DNA of 64,000 nucleotides from Axinella damicornis. Lineage: Eukaryota; Porifera; Demospongiae; Axinellida; Axinellidae. The position numbers were made by a program, and so were the translations under genes. This document shows, one piece after another, positions 51,665 to 61,360 of this stretch; position 1 is the stretch's first letter, and every line of letters starts with the position of its first letter. The DNA is taken from positions 5,765,773-5,829,772 of the forward strand of contig OZ007505.1 of the NCBI GenBank assembly GCA_963931865.1, in the 5' to 3' direction. The notes under the pieces were generated by a model. The model saw only the letters and a program-made list of their open reading frames with translations, was not told the origin of the DNA and ran no database searches.

Positions 51665-53530
51665 ATTTGTAGGGGGTTGTATACTTCACCCCTCTTCCAT
51701 GTGCAGCAAAGTGGGCGCCGCACTACATGTGCATGTGCGCACTCTGACGCTATTACACAAGGCTCCCGAGTAAATGTAGCTAAGTCAATATAACCTTACA
51801 ATCACAAGAATGTTTCACATCTGTATGTATAACACTAGTGCACATTAAATTTAGTAACCTTACAAACACCTCATTGAACTAAACTGTAACCTACTGAATG
51901 TTACAAAATATTACATGTACCTAGTCATTTGATCACGCTGCATGCTACTCTAGTATCTGATGAGGGTATGTTTAGTAGTTACAGAGTGTGTGGTAGTGGT
52001 ATAGTCTCAAAGTCGTGTGTGTACCAACTAGGTCATCCTTCTTGATGGTGGTTGTTTTTAGGGAGTATATTGATGACAGTGTGGGCCACCTCACCTATCA
52101 CTATTCCAGCTGCTTCATTTTCCTCCAGCTTGCTTACGTCATCTGAAGAGTTAGCTTGTAAATCACGAATTTTTTTGAGGAAGGCCTGCAGGATTTTCTT
52201 TGGTCCTTCCCCAACATGAAAGAATTTGTAAGCGATCAGACCAGTGGTGAAGACAAAGGCAAGCTGAACAAAATGGTAGATATTAGTGGGTGCTGTGTCA
52301 AGGTTGATTGGAATTAGCCAAAAGCCAGCTATTACAACAGCCTCTGCTAAGACTAGAACAAGACCAATCCAAAATCCAATGAAGAAGGCTGCAATGTCAA
52401 AAGATGCTTCTGAATTTACAGTATTTCTGTCTATTAATGCTCTAATTGGGCTATGTAATTCATTATCTTCAGTAGTGGCTTGGACCTTGTTTTCGTGGTT
52501 TTTACAACATTTGTAGCATTTCCCCCAACATTTGTCATCTTCATCTTTGTATCCACTCAAGCAGGATGTGCCGCACTTGCAGCAAGTGCAACACAAAAAA
52601 CAACAAAGATTGCAAAATGTATTCAGCTCGTCAGCACTTGTAGCGGGATCCTTACCCGTGCAGCGGCAGCAGAAACACCAGAAGCAGTTGCACGCAAGAC
52701 ATAGCCAGTTACATATCTTCATGGGTAGGGTCACTATTAGGTACATTTCGGGACAAATTGGCTCGATCCCTACGAAGGCTATGTACAGTTGCCTGAGGAT
52801 AATGAAGTAGTATAGAAAGGATAACATGTAGAGAAGTGTGATGGATGTAGCGTGTTCAACATCTGATACCCAACTTACTACAATGTACCCTGAGTGGGAA
52901 GCAATGCAGAAGAGAGGTGCAAAGCATAAAGTAAGGACTATCCAAATCTTGAATTCTTCCGTGTGGTTAGTATCCCCTTCTGTAGCCTTGATCTTTCCAA
53001 ATATGGGATAGAGGTAAACTTCGAAGCAATTACGTAAGACGCTATGGTTTGTACCACAGCAAGTGCATGCAAGAATCCTGAGGTAGACGACTACAATGAA
53101 GGAGTGAAGTATCGGTGGAGCATCAAGAGCCATTGTTATAACCACAAAAAGCAGACTGTATTCTTTGCTAATACTTTTGTGCATGGTGAATTCGTGTTTC
53201 CCCTCAACAACGAAATCCAGTGCACATATGTCCATTGCAAGAACAAAAGCAGTGAAGACCATTCCTGTCAGTGCCAGTGCTGCCAGATAAGCATGGTTTT
53301 TGGGTTTTGTGATAACAACTCTCATAGGTTCACGGATGCTCCGAATGAACAATGCCAGTACAAGAGTGAAAGCAATTGGAATGACAAATCCACAACTCAA
53401 AAATATCACTATTTTGCTGGCATTGTCATATTCTTCTTCATGCTTGTCATCACAGACTGCTAGCGCTAGCGAGGTATCATCGATTTTAATGCGATCAGGG
53501 TTGTTGAATTGGGCGTATAGTTTCAACTGT
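51665..53530. repeat. Segmental duplication, copy 1 (exon 2 and 3' flank of paralogue 2)
   Basis: Matches 61361-63239 across the coding exon and about 365 bp of 3' flank (for example AGTCAATATAACCTTACAAT). Confidence 0.85.
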
Positions 53531-53907
53531 AGGGGGGGGGGGGGGGGGGGAGAGAGAGAGACAGTGGATCTATTCTTTAGCCACGTGCAATGTTAGGGTA
53601 TGGAAATGTATGGCAAAAAGTAAGAAAACAAGCAGGGATGATGGCATAAAACAGTTCAGTATACAACCCCATCTTACATATCTTTCCACACAATACATGT
53701 ATAATGAGGAGAAATATGTAAGGTGTTGTATACTGAACTGTTTTATGCCATCATCCCTGCTTGCTTGTTTTCTTACTTTTTGCTGTTCTGCTATCCCTAT
53801 ATCTCCATATAGTGGTGGGGAGAGTCTGGTATCTTTCCCCACGTGAGCATGACGTAATCGACAGTGAAGTTTCGTGTATTGTTCAGTCAACGCTTGGTGT
53901 GTATGAC

Positions 53908-53939
<32 letters not shown>

Positions 53940-56495
53940 ACCTAGATACGTGTGGTAAGTTATGTAGCTGATACCTTAGCTCTTCTTGCTATTCTGAGCC
54001 TTGCTGTTCTGAGCCTTGCTGTTCTGAGCCTTGCTGTTTTGTGCAACCAAAAACGGCGCGGGCCTGGGAACGAGGCTAGGTTAGAGTGCAATAGTAGCTA
54101 CAGCCAGTTAGCTACAGACATGAACAGTTAGCTACAGACATACGTACCATGGACAGGTAGCTACAGCCAGTTAGTTACAGCCATGAACAGGCAGTATGGT
54201 ACAATGTCGAGTGCCACCATTTCTGTGACATCCCTTCATCACTTTCGCCACGCTTTCTTTCGGTGCTCGCAGCATTTCTTCCGCTCAAGTACAGAAAAAC
54301 AGTCCAACCATTGTTAATGAAAAAGAGGTATAGCCAAGATGCAGACACTCATTACTAGGGCAGAGCTTGACCTGATTGGTTAACGCACGCCACAGCTGTT
54401 TAACCGTTTACCATCCACAGATTATGGAGGTCAGTTTTTTAGCTTGTAATCTACTTAAACATACCCTAGATAAGGTTCCCATCGGTTTGCACGCTCAAAA
54501 CTTCACACAGAACTGCACACAGCCATGCTTTCCACATTCGGGATTCTGACCACACCCACTCGTTAACGTGTACGCGATCAAGATGCTCAAGCAACGGTAA
54601 CTCGCTCTAGCAGATAAATCAGCCTTGATCACTGGAATTCGAGGCTCTGCAAGGTGAGACCACTGTTTTCTAGGTCCATTTATGCTTAAAACCCGAGAAA
54701 TGGCCTACCCGGCTCCAACCAAGGGCTGTTCAAAGCTGAGTCCAGACACAGCCATGCTGTTTGCACCCTTCGGGTGCACCCACCCACCTCCCCCTGCCCC
54801 GCCCTTTCTGCTGGCGCTGAGCCTATCTCCCAAGGACATTGCCGGATGTGACATCATGAAGCTGAAAGTCTCATGACGCCAAAAGTCGTCATTGGTTGGG
54901 AAAGGGTTAATAAGTGTGCAATTTCTGACGACCCTGGTGCTATGTACAATAATCATGCAGAAAAATTGCACGCTTTTCTATGAGAGTAAATGTATGGCAA
55001 CTCAATCATGATTATTCCTTGTACCGTAATTATTGGTAATGCCGATTGTTTCTATAATCACACAGCCCTATTGACCAGGCCTCAGTTCTGTTGCTGGGTC
55101 GTTTGCCTGTGCCATAATCTCTTCTGTCTCAGTCCCTGCTCGCCAGACTCACTCTCGCTTTTATCCCTTTGGCATTCGATAGTGGTGCTTTTATTGTAGT
55201 GCCACCTCCAGTGGTGACCTCTCCCTGGCCTGTCACTCCAGGTGAACTGCCGCCCAGTATGCAGCACCGTCTTGTCCAGAATATACACCCAGTCTGTGCT
55301 CTTAACAGTATTTCTTCAGAATTACTAGTTATTCAAAACTCCCCCAATTAATGGATAAAAGTTACTTATTCCACAGAATTTGAATACCAGAACCTGAAAC
55401 ACTGCGGTATATGCTCGCCACCACAATGGGAAGTGTAGTGTGATTGTATATACGTACAAGCTCAAGAAGTTAATTAACCGTTTACCAGCTAGAGACGCCT
55501 TAAGGTGTCATGAGACTTTCAGCTTCATGATGTCACATCCGGCAATGTCCTTGAGAGATAGGCTCTGCGCCAGCAGAAAGGGCGGGGCAGGGGGAGGTAG
55601 GTGGGTGCACCCGAAGGGTGCAAACAGCATGGCCGTGTCTGGGCTCCGTGATAGAAAGGTCTTGGTCGGCACTGAGAGGGCCATTTCCGCCGTTTTTGGC
55701 ATAAATGGACTTAGAAAGTAGCTGTCTTGCCTTGTAGGGCCTCCATTTCCAGCATACATCGCCCGTTTTTCAGCTACGGCAGGTTGGCATATCTCGGGAG
55801 GCTTGATTGCAAGCTCGTTAATTGGTGGGTGTGGTTAAGTCACGTATATGCTCAGTATAGCTGAAATTACCTGTGTGAGCAGTTTCGAGCCCAGCAATGC
55901 CAGGGAACAGAAATTAGGGTATGTTTAAGTGTTCTATAGACTGAAAATGACCTAGAGAAAGAATTTGGCCCCTAAAGAGTTAATTAAGTGATGTGTCAGC
56001 TCTGTTAGGAGTGAAAACCTAGATTCATGAGCTACTTACCTGCTGTGTTATGACATCCAGCATTCCATTGCTGTCACAGCTACAGCTTCTGTTTCCCCTT
56101 TTCACAAGCTCTCGACATTCATTGGGGAGGAAGAGATTGGCTATACCAACTCTTCGTTCTGGGTTGAAGAAGAGTGCTGTGAACTGGTAGATAGAGGGGG
56201 GCTGGATCAGGTAGAAGCCTATGGTACTCCAGAGCCATGTTTTCTCACATGTGATGTTTATTCCGTCTTCATCCAGAAATTTGTAATGGACAGTGACAAA
56301 GGCAGACGGATCCTCTCTGGGCTGGTAGAAAGCTTTTCGTAGTTCAAGTTTGTTGTTTTTTGTGTGTAGCAAAGCCCACTCAAGTGTGTTTAAGTTGTCC
56401 ACGCAATCAGAAAGGTTTCTCCCATCCCCAAATCCCTCTCCAATTGTGGGAGATGCCAGCACAATGAACAGGAGTATTGCCACTCTGGATGCCAT
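52033..56495 (-). CDS. Multi-pass membrane protein, paralogue 2 (two exons, 649 residues)
   Basis: Exon 1 is 56495-56040. I chose the Met of MASRVAILLFIVLASPTIG, which aligns with paralogue 1; an upstream in-frame Met adds 20 residues that hide the signal peptide. It ends ITQQ at CAG|GTAAGT. Exon 2 is 53526-52033, acceptor CTACAG, phase 0, starting LKLYAQFNNP; the 19-base poly(C) on the coding strand just before it forms the pyrimidine tract. Exon 2 has about seven hydrophobic segments. Between the fifth and sixth is a loop with about 20 Cys (LACNCFWCFCCRC ... CCFLCCTCCKC ... KCYKCCK), followed by EGPKKILQAFLKKIRDLQ near the C-terminus. About 2.5 kb of intron holds three miniature elements. 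Family unrecognised; probably plasma-membrane. Confidence 0.85.
53532..53550. repeat. Poly(G) run, 19 bases, pyrimidine tract of paralogue 2 intron
   Basis: Read on the minus strand it is poly(C) directly before CTACAG, so it serves as the acceptor pyrimidine tract. Confidence 0.85.
53614..53782. mobile_element. Near-perfect foldback element, 169 bp
   Basis: The arms at 53614-53667 and 53725-53782 are inverted, with core CATAAAACAGTTCAGTATAC and its complement; the right arm has a 4-bp insertion. It lies in the intron of paralogue 2. Confidence 0.85.
53911..53939. repeat. Poly(C) run, 29 bases
   Basis: Uninterrupted C run in the intron of paralogue 2. Confidence 0.95.
54290..55005. repeat. 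Dispersed repeat split by a piggyBac-type insertion
   Basis: The outer parts (GAGCTTGACCTGATTGGTTA on the left, AAAAATTGCACGCTTTTCTA on the right) match 58890-59080 in inverse orientation, where they are continuous. The extra 511 bp in this copy is the TTAA-flanked element. Confidence 0.75.
54400..54910. mobile_element. piggyBac-type MITE, 511 bp, TTAA-flanked (copy 1)
   Basis: TTAA at 54400-54403 and 54907-54910. The inner ends are CCGTTTACCATCC on the left and, read inward from the right, CCCTTTCCCAACC. It carries the GGTGCACCCACCCACC-type module shared with 45.2 and 55.5 kb. It lies in the intron of paralogue 2. Confidence 0.75.
55474..55983. mobile_element. piggyBac-type MITE, 510 bp, TTAA-flanked (copy 2)
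   Basis: TTAATTAA lies at both borders (55470-55477 and 55980-55987). The left end is CCGTTTACCAGCT and the right end, read inward, CTCTTTAGGGGCC. It shares the central module with copy 1 in opposite orientation and also lies in the intron of paralogue 2. Confidence 0.72.
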
Positions 56496-58589
56496 TCTGT
56501 GAAGTAGATAAATAGCAAAGAATTTGTTAAAGCAGTTGTACGACCATCCTACCATTGCTAATCAATGGTTATTAGTGGCTAGCTACTCAAGTATGACTCA
56601 AGCCGCTAGCCCCTCTCTGCCCGGCCAGTCAAGCGGGCACGCGGCCTCGAGGGATTGGAACGAATCGCTTCAATGAGACCTGATTGGTCAGTTGAGACGC
56701 AAATTAGTGTTGTGAACCTTGTCCTCTTTACACTAACTGGTTATTGGAAGCCTCATATTGGATATTGACCGGTTAATTGGCAAAGTGGTATGCTAAGTGA
56801 ATTCATCAATAGTGAACTTGCTTGCAGCCTTACAGACCTTTGCAGGTTGGACTCTGAAGGAGGTGATTGGCATAGAGAGAGTATCCTAATTCAATCACAT
56901 CCTTGAGAGACCCCACCTATCTAGTACAGAACTTCAGAAATGCATGTAATGATGACAATGGTGGTTCAAAATGTACAAAAGAGACCATGGTTCCAGTACA
57001 GACAATAATTGATTGGCAGTGTAAATAACTGGTCAATAACCAATTATTGGCTACAGGTTCACAACACTAGACGCAATATTAATCAAGTGCAATGTTTGCT
57101 AGACCCTCTCCGCCCTCTGCGCCCAGCTTCGCCATGCGCCCACTTGACCAGCCGGGCGGAGAGGGGCTAGCGGCTAGACTGGACTCAAGTATCAGCTGAT
57201 TCAGCTCCCACTGAATTTTTTTCAAGCGCATGACTGTCCTTCCCATTGTAATCCAAGGAAACAATGGAAGTGGGAAATTGAACAAAACCGAGCGAAATGA
57301 AACCGGAAGCCGCCCCCCTACAAGGGACGGACAATATTGTTAGCAGTAGCCGTGCAGCTCTGGCATTTATTGGCCAGGCCTGCCCTGCACTCAGGCATCT
57401 CAAATCATTCAAGGTACACATTCTATTCTCGGCTAGATTGCTAGTATGTAAGTAGCGTGCGTGTAGTTGCCATCCAATAATAGCTTGTCCCACACAGATG
57501 CAGTATGAAATCGAAGTAGAGATAATTGAGGGTGTGGCTGTTTGAATGTCGTTACAATGAATAATGGTATAGCGAGGGTATGAATTAGGGATTTAGTCTC
57601 ACAATGCACATATTTATGTACAATGTTGGAGATCGGGGGACATGCAAGTGCACAAGGCCTTCAGTTTACAGAGCTAGAACAGTTACCATAGAGTAGAGTG
57701 GAGTGCAACCATGGTTTGGGAACATCAATGTAGCTGAATAGCTAAGGGGGGTGGGCGCTAGATACATACTCATTGGACATGTAGTATCACCCCACCCATT
57801 GAGAAGCTGTATAATCAACAATTACTGCTGTAAGCTGTGAATATCAATGCCCGGCTATCAGCTAACTCTATTGTCAGCACAGCTCAGCAGCATGTTGGGC
57901 AGTTGATTGCGCATCTTCACTAAGTCTTCGAGAAGAATAGCTGGTGAAGTCAAGCAGTGAGCATAGTCGACATCCTTACACTTCTCAAACCCACAATTGT
58001 AAGCATGTGACCAGGCCACACGTATGCATGCGGTGTGATATTGTCACACAAGTACATACTCGCTAGCAGAAGTACCGCATGAAACTGCCATATAGCCATT
58101 TGGTGTAACGGCAGATTTGTGGCAAATTAATACACACTGCATTAGTTTAGTTAATTGACATTCATTTAACACTTGCAAGTACCATGTGGCTGCAGTCAAC
58201 GTGCTCCAGCTTGTCCCTGGATCTGTTTATGTTGCAGGATTTGAATAGTCTTTAGAGCAGCATTTTACTGTGGCTCTTTAGGTGTTCCAGTCCATTGCTA
58301 AATTGCACCCATAAAGAAAAGTTAGATTGTAGAGAATATGTTAGTACTGGCACTAACCTGATCGATCACCCTCAGTGGTGATGGTAGTTGCTTTTTCAAG
58401 TTCACTAGTTGAAGTCTTTCCCTGTCATTTTTCTGATAGTAGTATTGCAACTGGTAGTAGACTTGAAACTTGTAGTAGACTTGAAACTGGTAGTATACAC
58501 TTGATTGGTAGTAGACTAGTACATTTGAAATTGGTAATGGCGTTGAAGTTGGTATTTGACTTTGTAGACTCTTGGGAGTGTGATATACA
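56496..58589. other. No gene seen; 5' flank of paralogue 2
   Basis: Contains two oppositely oriented GC-rich words around 56620 and 57150 (GCCCGGCCAGTCAAGCGGGC and a related inverted word), suggesting another decayed foldback element from about 56600 to 57180, and an ACTTGAAACTGGTAGTAG-type tandem repeat at about 58460-58550. Confidence 0.45.
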
Positions 58590-58742
58590 GGAGTCATGAG
58601 ACTATCATTCATCTTTGTATGAATCAATTGTTAGTCATGGGATAGTGAAGTTTGACAAATTGCACTATCCCATAACCAAAGTCATGACTAACAATTGTTG
58701 TGGAATATTCATACAAAGATGAATGATAGTCTCATGACTCCT
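58590..58742. mobile_element. Near-perfect palindromic foldback element, 153 bp
   Basis: The arms are GGAGTCATGAGACTATCATT at 58590 and its exact complement ending at 58742. The palindrome continues inward through CAATTGTTAGTCATG and GGGATAGTG, leaving only a small loop. Confidence 0.88.
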
Positions 58743-58889
58743 CTAATACACTTGTTTTTCACACCCCAAAGTTCGAGTCTACAGCGTCAAATACCAGTTC
58801 TAGTATAGTGACACCCTCTTGGCCAATCAGATTGCAGTATTGCCATGCAATAAATGATATCAGCACTAGACTGTGATTATTTAATCACA

Positions 58890-59080
58890 TACATTTACTC
58901 CCATAGAAAAGCGTGCAATTTTTTCCCAAATTGCACGGTTATTGTAGCCCGAGGGCTGTCAGAAATTGCACGGTTACGAAGCGGTCGTGGCGCGCGCTAA
59001 CCAATCAGGTCAAGCTCCACACTAGCAACAAGCGTCCGCGTCATGGTTACGCCTCGTTTTCATTAACAACAGTTAGAAAA
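58890..59080. repeat. Dispersed repeat without the piggyBac-type insertion
   Basis: The uninterrupted relative of the repeat at 54290-55005, in opposite orientation. It carries GTTACGAAGC where the other copy has the TTAA element. Confidence 0.7.
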
Positions 59081-59769
59081 TGGCTGTACTGTGCTGTGTG
59101 AACGCTCGCGTTGTTTAAGCTTTCTGTACCTGAGCTGAAGAAACGCTGTGAGAGCGTGGCGAAAGTGTTGTCACAGAAACGGTGGCGCTAGTCATTGTGC
59201 CATACTAGTGCTGCAGCCGTACTGTTCGTGGCTGTTATGCGCACATAGGCTCTGTGCTGCTGTTTTGGGACCCTGGGTGTCACCGCGCTTCCGTCCTAAA
59301 GCTTCACTACACAACAGGTCAGTACTCTCGGCAAATAAGATAAGCGGTACTAGTAGCGTGTAGTTCGCTCGCGCTCGAGCACTTTTGTGGCTGGGGCGTG
59401 ACTTAAATTGCTTCCTTTCGACCATGCCAATGCCTGGAAGTATATGATTAGCATTTAATCACATGTAATCTCGTGCCATTTGGGAATAATTGCACTCGAA
59501 ACCCATGTGGTTACCTATACTAATTGACCACAAATGAGGTCTCACTATACTAGAAGCCACATAAAGCATGCTTAGAATTGTAGCACTTGTAAGGGTGAAG
59601 GCACCTCAAGGAAATTAATCTATGTGGGAAGGAAGGAGGACATGACACGAGTACTTTCCACAGTGGTAGTGAATATGCAGTGTGTGGTATCTGCATAGTG
59701 TTGATGTAATATAGTTGACAGCATATTCTTGATACTTGGCATAATGTAATAATCGAGTGAGTACAATCG
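59081..59769. other. No gene seen
   Basis: Short open frames only; no recognised motif. Confidence 0.45.
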
Positions 59770-59885
59770 CTGGACTGGACTACTGGACTACTGGACTCAC
59801 CCAAAATTCCATGAAAATTCATGAAATGCCCTTTTCAGTGCTAAACGTCCTTACTCAGCCTATTAGTTCGCTAAAGTTGCTAGAA
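59770..59885. repeat. Solo arm of the ACTGGACT foldback family
   Basis: Matches the left arm at 46280-46400, including TCACCCAAAATTCCATGAAA and TATTAGTTCGCTAAAGTTGC. Confidence 0.8.
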
Positions 59886-60189
59886 ACCTGTCGACGGTGT
59901 TCCTGATCCTGGAAGATTGCCAGCACTAGCGCGCGATCATGGAAGCGAACTTCTGAAGGAAGTTGGAACCGCGGACCAAGACAGACAGGTGAAATCTTTC
60001 GAGGTAAGTAGCCGATGGCAGTTCCCTCTCTATCAGTGATACGGCGTTGGTGTCTGCTGCATTCCCTCGCTTGCGCTGATCTGACGCTCCAGCTCCTCTC
60101 CAATGGCGCAACATGGTATCCGGTCCCAGGAACGTGCACGTGTACGGGTACGCGTGAACGGAATTTTCGCTTGGTTTAATTTTTGTCGG

Positions 60190-60272
60190 TGTGCTCGAGC
60201 TACGAAAATAAAACAACGTGAAAAATTATAAGGCGAAATATATTTAACGTGAAAATTTCCGGATCTATGGTA
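60190..60272. mobile_element. Single decayed end of a TACCGTAT-type MITE
   Basis: GAAAATTTCCGGATCTATGGTA resembles the right end of families A and B with point changes; no left partner found. Confidence 0.45.
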
Positions 60273-60559
60273 TTTAATGATATTTATGAGGACTCCGGGG
60301 CTATCTGTGTCAAGTACAAGCTTGCAACCAAGGTTAGCTACAGTTGGCTTCACTCAGGCTCGCCCTCCAATGTCCTGCATTCCACTAGTATTCATTCATG
60401 CCAAAATCTCTAGCTGTCATTGTCACCCAAACGGAGGTGTACAACTGACCTCAATTTGATCAAACCCTGTTATCTTAGAATGGAAACAAATGGGTGGTAT
60501 GTTTCTGTTTTGGTAATATTGTCATTCTAAAAGTCTTGTGGTACAGCAGCACATTATTA

Positions 60560-61174
60560 ACCCGCGCGCACATGCGCGAAGCGGGTTTAAGCAATCGGTT
60601 TTGTCTGTCAGTCAGTCGTCTGTCTGTCAGGCAATAAATTGAAATCTCCCCACGTAGACCCTCATAAACCATCGAAATGGAGTCAAACAATAGCAAATAG
60701 CAAAACCTGCTCTATGTGTGCCTGACTGAAGTCAAGGCGCTCCGTTTTGCTGTATTTGGCTATTTCCTACTTTTCATAACTATTCATAACATTGGCTCCA
60801 CCTCTTTGTGACCTCAGAGTCCCATCAAGAACAGGACACGCAGTGCATTTGGAACTTTATGCTTCGAGATCACTGCTAGGAAACAGTGTTTTCTCATGAT
60901 CTATGTACTTCACAGACATCATGGCTATTGTTTCGGCTTTTTTACCACTATTATTTGTAACATTTGGCCCCACCTCTCCAGCTTCACAATATATTATGTT
61001 GTATATACGGTAAGCGGTCACTCCCACACCTTGGATATGGCCATACACGAACACAGTATACGCGATAGCAGCCCTGTTCGATGCGCATCAGCAGAGATGT
61101 CACGTCGATTGTAGCTGCACTGCATGCATCCTGGCCTGTAGACTGGGTAAGTGTTCTATGAACACCTCTAGTTT
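60560..61174. repeat. Dispersed repeat, copy 2
   Basis: Related to 29624-30075, with about 170 extra bases near 60780-60950. Shared text includes ACCCTCATAAACCATCGAAA and CACGAACACAGTATACGCGA. Confidence 0.85.
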
Positions 61175-61360
61175 CAATATTGATTGTGTGTTAATTGTGG
61201 TATTGTGAGTTATTGCCCAACCCTAGTGACATATTGCTTGAACTTTGGGATTGCCGGTAACTATTGCTTTCAAGATCCTTTCCTCTTTGTGGGTTTCTGA
61301 GGCCATTGCCATTGCCATGCCCACCCTACATATCTTTCCATATAATATGTACATTAAAAG

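Noticed and set aside
56496..56555. Upstream Met giving 20 extra residues to membrane paralogue 2
   Set aside because: Paralogue 1 starts at the downstream Met, which directly precedes the signal peptide; the extra residues are not conserved.
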